Shown here piece by piece: positions 49,201-57,349 of a stretch of 64,000 nt of DNA. The translations under genes were made by a program, and so were the position numbers. The notes beneath the pieces are model-generated. The model was not told the origin of the DNA and made no database searches. It saw only the letters and a list, made by a program, of their open reading frames with translations. Source of the DNA: a virus; the IMG/VR virus record IMGVR_UViG_3300025770_000004, positions 1 to 64,000 of that record; one strand, 5' to 3'. How positions within the stretch are numbered: the stretch's first letter is position 1; every line of letters starts with the position of its first letter.

Positions 49201-50879
49201 TTAGTTGTTGGATCGATTCTTATTATCTTAGTAACATAATCCGATTCTGGATCAATCCATACCCAAGCAGCATCACTCTCAGGTTTACCTTTAGATTTAG
49301 CATAAGCTTTTAATTTTTCATCATTCTTTGCACTCTCAGAATATATCTTGTATGGTTTGAATGATTTCTTCATCGCACTTGGATAAGGATCATCTATCCC
49401 AGCTGATAAACCATCTAAACTACCAGTAGATAAGAAAGCTTCTGATGGTATGGGTATTTTATTATAAACAGATGATTTTGCCTGACCCCAAAGGAAAACA
49501 TTTTCTAAGTGTGCTGGTATATTCAATTTACTTGCTACCTCAAGCCCAATATTATTTCTTTCCGCTTGTGTTAAATCCTCATTATCCAAAAGTTTTATAC
49601 CTATTAGGTCATTGAAAAAATCACTATACTCAGAGACTTCATTTGCCTGAAACCCCTTTATTTTTGGTGTACCAGGTATCGCTTTTTCACCATTCAATAT
49701 GTTTATATTACCATTATTATAATACTTAACTGCTCCCTGACTACCATCTAGGTTATTGGGATATCTCACATAAATAGGATCACCAAATCCTGGCCAATTA
49801 AAAAGTCCTTCACCAAATGCCCACTTAGGTGAATTAAGTAACCAACTAGCTATTTGAAAACCTGAGTCTGATTCGTTTCCGGCATTATCAATACCCTTTA
49901 ACGGACTTGCTGGGTTGATTGGTATTCCTTTGGAATTAAATATTCCAAATATTATCGACTCGGGTTTATGTTTGTGATAAGGATCTTTTTCATCTAAATC
50001 TAAATCAGATACATCCGTACCTAGACCAGGATCCTTAGGTAAATAAACATATTCATATTTATAATCAACTTTTGGATCAAATTGACCAGTTGAATAAACA
50101 GTTGATATTATTTCCCAATTTGCATCACCCCCATTATTACCATCATCCCCATTATTACCATCATCCCCAGCACCACTAGCACTAGCACCACTAGCACCAG
50201 CATCTCCTCCAGTTGTATCATCTAGTTTACTAACCGTACCATCATTACCAACTTTAATACTACCTCCTTTTTTTTGTATAGCTTTCATTTTGGCTAATTC
50301 TTCCTTTACTGCAGCACCGCTTTTATATCCAATAGCATTTGGATTACCCTTTGGTTTCTTAGAAGTTGCAACTAAAGGAATACCAAGTAGTGGCATAATC
50401 CTTGCTGTTATATCTTCTAACTTAGCTAGAGTACCAATAACCATCTCAGCTATTTCTAAATAAGGTTTCTGTGTTTCAAATATTGATTTTAATACAGTTA
50501 CTTCTAATCCTTTAATACCGACTAAATCATTCTCAGTACTAAGTTTTATTTCACTCTCAGGGAAAGTTAATTTACCATTTGGTTTTTTATATAAATTTAT
50601 ATCTTCGCTAATGTCAATTTTGTTGGTTTTAGCAAAACTTCGAAAGACCATTTCATCTGATGATGCTATTGGTGAGTTTAAATTCTTAAACATAGTAGCT
50701 TTCTGCATACTATCGGATATACCAATATTACCACCAATAAACTCAGCAATATAATCTGAATTGGGTATCAACAAAAGTGTGTCTTCACCTTCAGATATTA
50801 TACTAGGTAGCCCAGGTAGTGAGAATTCAATTTCATAATAAGTTCCGGGTATGGTTCCGGATCCGAAGGGTAAAGGCAT
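46203..50879 (-). CDS. giant modular structural protein (1558 aa)
   Basis: Largest gene in the window. The N-terminus (MPLPFGSGTIPGTYYEIEFS) begins a region of about 230 residues, followed by low-complexity linkers (GASGASASGAGDDGNNGDDG; later SAAGSGAEDGGG, APDAPNVDEK, DPSVDPSVDPSEEE). Between them are beta-rich domains, two amphipathic helix bundles (AIKVFISILADIFGKLIPLI; LGLVTLPIKIIGGIIEWIM) and, near residue 1510, an EF-hand-like loop DLDGDGVLSEDE. The N-terminal strand EIEFSLP and C-terminal YEIELPNGEKKQF look related. Tail or baseplate hub/whisker component is likely; the exact counterpart is not recognised. Confidence 0.65.
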   Translation of the reverse strand: MPLPFGSGTIPGTYYEIEFSLPGLPSIISEGEDTLLLIPNSDYIAEFIGGNIGISDSMQKATMFKNLNSPIASSDEMVFRSFAKTNKIDISEDINLYKKPNGKLTFPESEIKLSTENDLVGIKGLEVTVLKSIFETQKPYLEIAEMVIGTLAKLEDITARIMPLLGIPLVATSKKPKGNPNAIGYKSGAAVKEELAKMKAIQKKGGSIKVGNDGTVSKLDDTTGGDAGASGASASGAGDDGNNGDDGNNGGDANWEIISTVYSTGQFDPKVDYKYEYVYLPKDPGLGTDVSDLDLDEKDPYHKHKPESIIFGIFNSKGIPINPASPLKGIDNAGNESDSGFQIASWLLNSPKWAFGEGLFNWPGFGDPIYVRYPNNLDGSQGAVKYYNNGNINILNGEKAIPGTPKIKGFQANEVSEYSDFFNDLIGIKLLDNEDLTQAERNNIGLEVASKLNIPAHLENVFLWGQAKSSVYNKIPIPSEAFLSTGSLDGLSAGIDDPYPSAMKKSFKPYKIYSESAKNDEKLKAYAKSKGKPESDAAWVWIDPESDYVTKIIRIDPTTKITYKYAEGEPEIETVIKSFVKNVTTFQVSDNREFNIEITRSPGFVGTSTTDQAPFVEYDNVENVTSYELENWNYTDNDELLSSFGTLNLAPTNVPNARFEVTMWGDTPPPYYSDGQDYYMYGEIIGDDLFIYEVQKIGGDWKSQVLRFDTIITSVDYDLSQLTETELTEFYSDYKSNNTAFISKPSDSDSDIYINIYGRDIFDYPDDVTEDGKIRLLPNVDNSLVEIENNTIIKWYYMDPSDYGNGDISNTDLPNNGIKKTISVDISTVGNGTSVPTSSDSNVTLDEFQIRVIDEDSDGRIIDPSKVLNSQLTIADPFSLGKYGHGSPAADGGTPQNIDFIKRFMLTELDTESYYIIEGVLADLVDDNGIFGGDATAGSDGSAAGSGAEDGGGTYKLPDAIGAIKVFISILADIFGKLIPLITKVIALFTDPPGFVTSIISDKMKDAFIFVSEDSIKAFIKGQNFKKSIPSGDVSVPDAPNAPDAQNTPDAPNVDEKEKKRKVQELTDLFKNSSLSNYVFVREDGEFGSVIDGIAGIPFGIFGTSLPFGLEMDLSKIPGSPINLIYPSKINFDKVKNLQSFVSPQKFDDTNASNLASQIKEANKPPDKIDDLNLNTSGDKTDGKNDNKTKIEFADGSTIFIDDGSVNDYVIDNSSKYNFVYISENAKKQFDEVDALVETGTPENLKKALSILDDIDEIPGNDKEVDLKKKSIKDKLDKIDGGEQPLLKFILGLVTLPIKIIGGIIEWIMEFFKKLSNPLNLPTLIAEFLSFSWIMDFFTPVGLLDMIGITINPAKVAEWASSIKSKKQSAEGSVDPSVDPSVDPSEEEAAEASKKAAALEEPFADLTEFLDIDFFVKLPTLTTEQFSAIKPDLPLNLMKGLFCFIEKMINGIIDLIWSSLGIEAIIPPPHIKLCSNSDNMSPEEISAILNGQGVVTDDKADLDGDGVLSEDENNAANAISNFYYEIELPNGEKKQFLDRVELDSFISENKDLNYDFTF

Positions 50880-50907
50880 AATTTTAGAAATTTTAAGGTA
50901 TATATTT

Positions 50908-52284
50908 CTATTCCTCGTTCTCTCCTAATTGTTTCTTAGAAATTAAATAATTGAAATTTTCAGGTAATTCGAATTTGTGCTTAGCAGATAGCTTACCAGA
51001 CATCTCACCACCAGAGAATTTAACAAGAATAAACATCTCAATTAAAGTGGTATCATCCAATTCTAATTTAATCTTAACATTAAAATCATTATTATCTTCT
51101 TCTTCACTAACTGTGAAGTTAACGTGGTAATCAAATTTTATTTTTAAGTCATCATAATTCTCTCTAAAGAATTCTCTTGATGGTACCATATGAAATACGT
51201 TACCATTATTACCTAAGAAATACAGAGGTCTTTCTAAACATCCTATTTTCTCAACAAGTGTTTTGAATAATTTCATTTTAACTGTACCACTTGCTAACTT
51301 AAACCCATCTTCCATTCTCTCGATGTTCTCAGCGAAGTTTGCTTTCAATGATGTTGTTAATAAATTTTCCAATATCTTAGAGTTAAGAATAACTATCTTA
51401 CTCTCAGTCCATTCTTTATAAACTTTTTCAGGATCAGAAAAACAAATGTCTCTCTTCTTCCAAATCTCAGTCATTAAATCTTGGAACTTTAATATGTTTT
51501 TATCAAAATCTCTTATAAACTCACCTAAGTGCTTGAATCTAACATCACTATGTCTTATATCAAAATACTCAAAGTAACCCATAGAATCAATCCTTTTAGG
51601 GTCTATGAACTTCTCAATGTGTAGCTGTATATTCTTGTTAGCATTTTCATAAATTACTCTTACCCATTCTTGTGTTAACTTATCCCATCTAGGTAAGTAA
51701 TCTGCTTTGAATAATCTATCTAAATCAGATCCAATTAATTCTTCAGCAAATAAGTTAAATGATGATGTCTTACTTGAAGTAAGATTCTTATTTAAGAAAA
51801 ATGAATATTGTCTACCATCTGTTAATTCGATAACAATATCTTCTTGGTAATCACCATCTTTATTAGGACCAACCCAGAATATATTTCTTATTCTATCTGA
51901 TTCTAATTTCTCATCTGGTATTAATTTATCTATGATATTTCTAGCAGCGATTCTAGAATTAACTAGAATTTTCCAATCCTTTTCTATATCAAAAGTAACG
52001 TCACTAAACATACCATTAACCTTTGATATCTCATCATCAACAACACATTTGTTATCAACGAATTTACCAAGCTTTAATCTATTCTTAGCAAGTAAAAGAT
52101 TCTTCAAATCTGTTAAAAATATTTGTGAGTTATCAGAGTATCTAGCTTTTAATCCTCTATCTAATATATTATCTAGGAATTCATTGTTTAATAGAACCAT
52201 TGAGATACACATCTCACTTAACAAGTTCTTATTAGAATATGTTTTAGACTCTTTGAATAGTTCGTAATTTCTTAACCACTTCAT
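50908..52284 (-). CDS. leader-bearing putative virion protein (458 aa)
   Basis: Leader MKWLRNYELFKES. The body is mixed alpha/beta with FWVGPNKDGDYQEDIVIEL followed by DGRQYSFFLNKNL, a segment suggestive of a binding or nuclease-like core (conserved Asp/Glu around a strand), and ends HKFELPENFNYLISKKQ. Its last 22-base core recurs exactly at 12281. Divergent from 52340 across a palindromic promoter. Confidence 0.65.
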   Translation of the reverse strand: MKWLRNYELFKESKTYSNKNLLSEMCISMVLLNNEFLDNILDRGLKARYSDNSQIFLTDLKNLLLAKNRLKLGKFVDNKCVVDDEISKVNGMFSDVTFDIEKDWKILVNSRIAARNIIDKLIPDEKLESDRIRNIFWVGPNKDGDYQEDIVIELTDGRQYSFFLNKNLTSSKTSSFNLFAEELIGSDLDRLFKADYLPRWDKLTQEWVRVIYENANKNIQLHIEKFIDPKRIDSMGYFEYFDIRHSDVRFKHLGEFIRDFDKNILKFQDLMTEIWKKRDICFSDPEKVYKEWTESKIVILNSKILENLLTTSLKANFAENIERMEDGFKLASGTVKMKLFKTLVEKIGCLERPLYFLGNNGNVFHMVPSREFFRENYDDLKIKFDYHVNFTVSEEEDNNDFNVKIKLELDDTTLIEMFILVKFSGGEMSGKLSAKHKFELPENFNYLISKKQLGENEE

Positions 52285-52301
52285 ATGATTTCCGTAATGA
52301 A

Positions 52302-52321
52302 TTTTTAATATATATTAAAAA
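52302..52321. promoter_or_regulatory. palindromic late-type promoter for two divergent genes
   Basis: TTTTTAATATATATTAAAAA is a perfect 20-base palindrome. Read either way it gives TTTTTAATATATA, 17-18 bases before the starts of the 52284 (minus) and 52340 (plus) leader genes. Confidence 0.6.
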
Positions 52322-52339
52322 TATAAACCCAAAAGGTTA

Positions 52340-52753
52340 ATGCGTTACATAAAATCATATAAAATATTTGAATCTGAAAAAGTAAATATCATGTTACAAA
52401 CAATAAAGGATATTTTATTACCAATATCGGATATGGGATATAGTCCAAGTGTTAAAGATAATACGGTTGATTGGGAACCTTTTACCAAAGACCCTACTGA
52501 GATAATAATAAGGATTGTTACATATACGGATTATCCATTAGAAATAAAAAATGATGTCATTGATGAGTTTAATAGATTGAATGATTATTTAGAATCATTA
52601 GGATATAATATATATGTTAGGTATGTTAGTGGTGGTGGACAGCAATTGATTTGGAATTCTCAAGTCGGTCAGGATACTTATAATGACTTTATTTCTTCTA
52701 TTAAAGTTGTTAGAAACCTATTGTTCATAGCTAAAAAAGAAAGTGAAGGTTAA
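52340..52753 (+). CDS. leader-bearing putative internal head protein (137 aa)
   Basis: Leader MRYIKSYKIFES (IFE). Family helix MLQTIKDILLPISDMGYSP, then FNRLNDYLESLGYNIYVRY, the second conserved helix/strand. It is the clearest single-domain member. Followed at once by another leader gene. Confidence 0.72.
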   Translation: MRYIKSYKIFESEKVNIMLQTIKDILLPISDMGYSPSVKDNTVDWEPFTKDPTEIIIRIVTYTDYPLEIKNDVIDEFNRLNDYLESLGYNIYVRYVSGGGQQLIWNSQVGQDTYNDFISSIKVVRNLLFIAKKESEG

Positions 52754-52754
52754 T

Positions 52755-53390
52755 ATGAAATACTTAAAGAAATATAAACAACACAAAGAATCGGTAGTTG
52801 TTGATTTAACATTCCAAAATGTAGAAGAACTACTTGAATCTTTAAGTTTATGGCACGATGCTCTACTAAACTCAATATCCGCGGAAGAGGTAGATATCTA
52901 TGACACATTCAAATTGCCTAATGATGATTTCGCTGATAAATTAGATTTAGATACTTTAAGTGATAATGTTGAGTTTATCAATTCATTATCAAGTATAGCT
53001 CTTAAAAAGTCAGAATTAAAGAACTCAGAGGATTTTCAAACATTTTTGAACAAACCATGTAAGTTTATGTTTATTTTTGATATAAATACAAATGAGTTGG
53101 AAAACCCAATCTATTTATTATTTCAAGTTTGGAATGAAACTATAAAGAAATGGGAAGATGTTAAACTTTATAAGATAAATGATGATGTTAAGAAATTTTA
53201 TGACAAACTAACATCAAAGGTTATTGAAATAATCGATGGTGATGAGAACTATATCTATGAAACATCAAATGGTAATGAATGGATATTACAAAATGCTGAT
53301 GCGGAAACTGATGTTTATAAGAAAATATTCAGAAGAGAAGAGTTACAAGATCTATTATCAGATAGAAATGTTAAAGTAAACATACTATGA
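52755..53390 (+). CDS. leader-bearing putative internal head protein (211 aa)
   Basis: Start ATG 52755 follows the previous stop by one base (MKYLKKYKQHKES), preferred over GTG 52743. Acidic helical body with a KWEDVKLYKINDDVKKFYDKL core. The frame stops at 53390, but the next frame continues YESIPSDWPAIEFMKDC and NTLNDKMS to 53475, so the C-terminus may be lost by a one-base change. Confidence 0.66.
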   Translation: MKYLKKYKQHKESVVVDLTFQNVEELLESLSLWHDALLNSISAEEVDIYDTFKLPNDDFADKLDLDTLSDNVEFINSLSSIALKKSELKNSEDFQTFLNKPCKFMFIFDINTNELENPIYLLFQVWNETIKKWEDVKLYKINDDVKKFYDKLTSKVIEIIDGDENYIYETSNGNEWILQNADAETDVYKKIFRREELQDLLSDRNVKVNIL

Positions 53391-53475
53391 GTCTATACCA
53401 AGTGATTGGCCAGCTATTGAATTTATGAAAGATTGTAAAAATTTAATAAACACACTTAATGATAAGATGAGTTAA
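53391..53475 (+). pseudogene. out-of-frame C-terminal continuation of the 52755 gene
   Basis: Reads ESIPSDWPAIEFMKDCKN then LINTLNDKMS and TAA, with no own start before Met in EFM. Protein-like composition suggests a former or misread C-terminus. The remaining 100 bases to 53576 are AT-rich and empty. Confidence 0.3.
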
Positions 53476-53575
53476 TAATTATTGAATTCTTAATTTAAGA
53501 TAATTAATGTTCTTCTTCATTTTTATTTTAAACAAAATCACTTTTTTATATAAAAATAAAAAATAATTTTTAATA

Positions 53576-54226
53576 ATGATTTTATATATCGAAGGTGTTG
53601 TAGGTTGTGGTAAGTCCACTTTGTCTGAAAAAATTGGGGAAGTTTTAAACATACCTATCTTCTATGAATTACATAACCAAACTACAATGAATCTTCTTGA
53701 AGAATTCTATAAAGATAAAAAGAGATGGTCTTTTGCTTTACAAATTCATTTTCTAAATGAAAGATTTAGAATGATTAAAGAAATACACAAAAATGGATCA
53801 GGTATATTAGATCGTTCTATTTTCGGTGATAAGATTTTCGCAGAAATGTTAAATGAAGATGGGTATATGACAGATGATGAATATGATACTTATAAATCAC
53901 TATTGAATAATATGAATCAACATATTAAAGGTCCTGAAGCTTTACTTTATATTGATTGTGATTTAGAAACTGCTATGAAAAGAATACAAATAAGAGGTAG
54001 AGAAATGGAACAATCAGTTGATGAAAATTATTGGAAAAGATTGAATGAAAAATATGTAAAATGGTATTCAGAATATAACTTATCAGATAAACTTTCAATT
54101 GATGCTAACTCATACCACCCAGATAATGATTCTGATATAATTAGAATCACTTCATTGATGAGAAGCAAAGTAACTGATATAACCATTAATATAACTAATA
54201 AAGAAAAGATATCACTGAATTCTTAA
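53576..54226 (+). CDS. deoxynucleoside kinase
   Basis: A 216-residue enzyme of the dNK family: P-loop IEGVVGCGKSTLSEKI at residues 5-20, the acceptor/ERS-type motif GILDRSIFGDKIFAEML, and the LID KRIQIRGREMEQ. It phosphorylates deoxynucleosides to dNMPs and feeds phage dNTP pools with the guanylate-kinase-like enzyme at 58171. Its end overlaps the convergent J-domain gene by 15 bases. Confidence 0.88.
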   Translation: MILYIEGVVGCGKSTLSEKIGEVLNIPIFYELHNQTTMNLLEEFYKDKKRWSFALQIHFLNERFRMIKEIHKNGSGILDRSIFGDKIFAEMLNEDGYMTDDEYDTYKSLLNNMNQHIKGPEALLYIDCDLETAMKRIQIRGREMEQSVDENYWKRLNEKYVKWYSEYNLSDKLSIDANSYHPDNDSDIIRITSLMRSKVTDITINITNKEKISLNS

Positions 54227-54871
54227 TTTAATATAATTAATCAATATTTGATTTCTTTCTTCTTCATTTTCTGTTCTTGTCCATTTCCAAGTAAATGTGG
54301 TCTCTAAAAAAACAATTCTTTTTTTAAGTGAAGATATTTTCATTGATATGAATAATTCATCATCCTCTTCTATATCATAATTAATACTTAATTCATTACA
54401 TATTTTATAGATACCAATCTTATCATTTAGGTTATAAAAATCAGTTGCCTTTATATAAATATCATTTAGTTTTTTCTTTTTTACTTTATCTGGGTGTGTT
54501 ATCTTAACTATTTCTCTATAAAGTTTTTTTATTTTAGGTGAAATAACTCCTCTATCTTCCTCAACCTCCTCAACCTCTTGTCTTTCATCTTCATCAACAA
54601 GGTCTGAAACATCTTCTCCGTCTTCCTCGATGTTATCTTCAGTTTCTTCAGTTTCTTCAGTGGATTTTTTAATAGATTCATTAATTTTATCTGTTATTTT
54701 TTGATCATATATTTCTTTCAATTCTGGGTGTAATGATAAAAAGTTATTAACTGAATTAATGAATTCAGAATCAGCGTCACTTATTACTTCTGATCTATAC
54801 TCAAAGTCAGACTCTATATAATCCAACTCTTTTAATAACTTTTTAATTTCAAGTATTTTTAATTTATCCAT
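54212..54871 (-). CDS. J-domain (DnaJ-like) protein
   Basis: The J-domain lies between about residues 108 and 165: SPKIKKLYREIVKITHPDKV, with the essential HPD at 126-128, then LNDIYIKATDFYNLNDKIG. The N-terminal region is a helical segment followed by a very acidic linker (EDNIEEDGEDVSDLVDEDER). There is no zinc or substrate domain as in DnaJ. It should recruit host DnaK to a phage substrate, perhaps capsid or tail assembly. Confidence 0.82.
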   Translation of the reverse strand: MDKLKILEIKKLLKELDYIESDFEYRSEVISDADSEFINSVNNFLSLHPELKEIYDQKITDKINESIKKSTEETEETEDNIEEDGEDVSDLVDEDERQEVEEVEEDRGVISPKIKKLYREIVKITHPDKVKKKKLNDIYIKATDFYNLNDKIGIYKICNELSINYDIEEDDELFISMKISSLKKRIVFLETTFTWKWTRTENEEERNQILINYIKLRIQ

Positions 54872-54906
54872 AACTTTTTATTATATTAATTTATATATAA
54901 TATTAT

Positions 54907-55218
54907 ATGAGTCACGACAAGTCCTATAATAAAATTTGTAGAATTTGTGGTAAAAAAAGAAAATGGAAAATGTTAAACAAGTTGTTCGTAAGTGGAACAA
55001 TTAATCGTGGCTTTTTTAGAAAATCTAAAGATTTTGAATTGGTTATATATTTTAGTGGATTAAAGAAATTGATATTTGAAGTATATTCAGATGATATAAA
55101 TCTAAAAGATCCAAAATTGGGGATAGATTTTGGTGTTGGTGATAATTTAGATAAATCTAAGGAATGGATTAAAAAGAATGGATATGTGATTGGTGAAATT
55201 GACAGATTTAATTATTAA
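54907..55218 (+). CDS. small protein, unknown (103 aa)
   Basis: CRICGKKRKW near the N-terminus is one CxxC knuckle, followed by a beta-rich domain (FELVIYFSGLKKLIFEVY) and GYVIGEIDRFNY. Lies between divergent AT-rich promoter elements. No family recognised. Confidence 0.55.
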   Translation: MSHDKSYNKICRICGKKRKWKMLNKLFVSGTINRGFFRKSKDFELVIYFSGLKKLIFEVYSDDINLKDPKLGIDFGVGDNLDKSKEWIKKNGYVIGEIDRFNY

Positions 55219-55225
55219 TATATAA
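55212..55225 (+). promoter_or_regulatory. late-type promoter candidate
   Basis: TTATTAATATATAA overlaps the 54907 stop and ends four bases before ATG 55230. Confidence 0.45.
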
Positions 55226-55229
55226 TCTT

Positions 55230-55748
55230 ATGAAAGAATTAAATATCATAGAACTTTATAACATCAAAAGGAGAATTATTAAAGAAGGTATGTCTGGTGA
55301 CATTCTGATGGATGAGATATTAGAAGCAATCGAGTATAGAGAACAATTAATACTAGAAACTTCTGCTACTGGTGGCCCTGCTGTTGGTGGTGGTTCTGGA
55401 GCAGTTGTTTCATCACAACCCTCTGGATTAGCTGGTTCTACAATAGGACCAAATTGGTCAAACAACGGAGGAACTACTGGGTCAGGAGATGTTTCAGTAC
55501 CTTACAATAGTGGATCAGCTAAGAATAATATGGATCAGAAAATAAAAATAGATTCCATGGGTAAAAACCACGGAGCTAGAACAGGAAAGAAAAGTAGAAA
55601 GAAGAGATTGGATATGAAAACTCTAAAGAATATTTTTGCTAATCGTCCTGACTTTTCAAAAGATGGTGAAAAGAAGAAACCAGGCGAAAAGAAAGTTATG
55701 GACTTCAATGACTTCGCTAAGAGTGATGTAAATACAATAAAGAAATAA
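55230..55748 (+). CDS. Gly/Ser-rich putative virion protein (172 aa)
   Basis: An N-terminal helix (NIIELYNIKRRIIKEG, EILEAIEYREQLIL), then a Gly/Ser/Pro-rich low-complexity middle (GGPAVGGGSGAVVSS) and a strongly basic C-terminal half (GARTGKKSRKKRLDMK, EKKKPGEKK). This resembles scaffolding-like or DNA-binding head proteins. Its stop overlaps the next leader gene (TAATG). Confidence 0.6.
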   Translation: MKELNIIELYNIKRRIIKEGMSGDILMDEILEAIEYREQLILETSATGGPAVGGGSGAVVSSQPSGLAGSTIGPNWSNNGGTTGSGDVSVPYNSGSAKNNMDQKIKIDSMGKNHGARTGKKSRKKRLDMKTLKNIFANRPDFSKDGEKKKPGEKKVMDFNDFAKSDVNTIKK

Positions 55749-56302
55749 TGAAACATTTAAAAAAATTCAACGAAACAATAGATTATAGTGGTGTTGTTCC
55801 ACATAGTGAATATGATAAAGAAAACTATCTTGATTATACTGAAGGTACTGTTGGTGAGGTCGAAAGAGCCACTGGTAAAAAGGTAACTGAAATAAGTGGT
55901 GTGTCGGGTGAGACCGAGATGGATTATGAAATAGAGTTGGATGATGGTAGTTCTATTAGAACTGATTATACCTTCCACCCACATAATGATAAACTAGTTA
56001 TTACTTATGACTTACCAAACGGTGAATCATATTCTAAAAGTTCAAGAGATAGTGATTTCGAATATGTAGATGCTGGTGATGATGTTTATCAATTATTGAT
56101 GGCTATAATTAAAGAAATTGAACCAGAAGTTAGTGAACCAACACACTACATATCTTTACCAAAAGAATCCTTTGGAACAGAAGGATATCATTATGAATTT
56201 CAAAACCATCCAGTAGATGGTGGTGAGATATATTTTGATTCAGAAGAAGATGCTAAACAATGGTTAGATTCATTAAAAATAAAGGTTTTAGATAATGGAT
56301 AA
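55748..56302 (+). CDS. leader-bearing putative internal head protein (184 aa)
   Basis: Leader MKHLKKFNET (FNE). Mature part is acidic and beta-rich (SGETEMDYEIELDDGSSIRTD) with a C-terminal SEEDAKQWLDSLKI. It overlaps the next gene by eight bases and is part of a run of five short plus-strand genes ending at 57297. Confidence 0.7.
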   Translation: MKHLKKFNETIDYSGVVPHSEYDKENYLDYTEGTVGEVERATGKKVTEISGVSGETEMDYEIELDDGSSIRTDYTFHPHNDKLVITYDLPNGESYSKSSRDSDFEYVDAGDDVYQLLMAIIKEIEPEVSEPTHYISLPKESFGTEGYHYEFQNHPVDGGEIYFDSEEDAKQWLDSLKIKVLDNG

Positions 56303-56654
56303 ACTAACTGATTGGGAAAGAGAATATATATTTACCCATTTACAAGAAAGGGGTGATGATTATTACTATGATAATCCAAGTGCTGCTATAGAAGATGTAG
56401 ATTTTCTCTTAAAGGTTGTTAAAAAATTAACAGTCAGTGATGATGTGAATGAAATTAAAAAATTTAAAAGATTCAATGAATCAAATGAATCAGATTTATT
56501 ATCAAGTGATATAAGTAAATCAATCAATCAAATTGATGATAGTATGTCATATAAAGATTTCGCAGATGCTGTTGCAACAGTACTTAAAGATGATTATGGT
56601 AAACATAATTTTCAACCATTCATAGAAGAATTAAAAACTAAATTAGGTGAATGA
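56295..56654 (+). CDS. protein with an internal leader-like segment (119 aa)
   Basis: Residues 1-50 form a helical acidic domain (MDKLTDWEREYIFTHLQ). At about 53-65 the sequence reads NEIKKFKRFNESNES, which matches the leader (IKKF-RFNE) but in the middle of the protein. Cutting after FNE would give two similar-sized pieces. The second half (SYKDFADAVATVLKDDYG) is also helical. Overlaps both neighbours. Confidence 0.62.
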   Translation: MDKLTDWEREYIFTHLQERGDDYYYDNPSAAIEDVDFLLKVVKKLTVSDDVNEIKKFKRFNESNESDLLSSDISKSINQIDDSMSYKDFADAVATVLKDDYGKHNFQPFIEELKTKLGE

Positions 56655-56914
56655 AAAACTTAAAAACATTTGAAGATTATTCAGCACGACATGGTTCCTT
56701 CGACATGAGAAGAGATAATTGTGATAGATGTGGTGAATCAACTAATAATATGACCACAATGAGTATGTTCAATGAAGATATAATCTGTATGGATTGTAAA
56801 GATAAAGAAAAGAAAGATCCAGAATATGGAGCTGCATCTGAAGCAGAAAGAGAACAACTAAAGAGTGGTAATAAGAATTACAAAGGAGCTATCCCAAATT
56901 ATAAACCATTATAA
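56651..56914 (+). CDS. leader-bearing zinc-ribbon phage protein (87 aa)
   Basis: Leader MKNLKTFEDY. Then DNCDRCGESTNNMTTMSMFNE and ICMDCKDKEKKDPEYG, a four-Cys zinc ribbon of the short phage type in which MSMFN and IC-DC-DKE are conserved, with a GNKNYKGAI tail. It shows that the leader can be attached to an otherwise common phage protein. Overlaps both neighbours. Confidence 0.75.
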   Translation: MKNLKTFEDYSARHGSFDMRRDNCDRCGESTNNMTTMSMFNEDIICMDCKDKEKKDPEYGAASEAEREQLKSGNKNYKGAIPNYKPL

Positions 56915-57297
56915 TGAATTATCTAAAGATGTTTGAGTCATTTAATGACGAAGATTCTCTGATGAATAATATAAGAGATGTATTACTTGAATTAGATGAT
57001 ATAAATTTCAAAACTAGTGTTACAAAGAGATCCGATTCATTAGAAAGAATAACAATAGATATTGATAAATCAACCAACCAAATAGGAGTTTATCCAGATA
57101 AGTATTTATTTAGTTTGAATGATGTCAATGAATATCTTAAACGAATTAACGATATTATAATATCAGAGGATTGTAAGATTAAAAATATACACATTGTATT
57201 ATCTAATGGCAGTGCTAGATTTATAAATATCAAGAGGATTGAAGAATTCCCAGAATGGATCCTACAATCAATAAGCCTTCAATTCATACCAAATTAA
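56914..57297 (+). CDS. leader-bearing putative internal head protein (127 aa)
   Basis: MNYLKMFESFNDE contains leader features twice over (MFE, FNDE). The family helix is LMNNIRDVLLELDDINFKTS, followed by VNEYLKRINDIIISEDCKI. A single-domain member close to 52340. Ends the plus-strand run. Confidence 0.72.
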   Translation: MNYLKMFESFNDEDSLMNNIRDVLLELDDINFKTSVTKRSDSLERITIDIDKSTNQIGVYPDKYLFSLNDVNEYLKRINDIIISEDCKIKNIHIVLSNGSARFINIKRIEEFPEWILQSISLQFIPN

Positions 57298-57333
57298 AAA
57301 TGTTATAATTTTAGGTAAAAGAGGTACTGGGTG

Positions 57334-57347
57334 TTTTTATATATAAG
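57334..57347 (+). promoter_or_regulatory. late-type promoter candidate
   Basis: TTTTTATATATAAG, two bases before ATG 57350 of the homing endonuclease. Confidence 0.4.
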
Positions 57348-57349
57348 AA

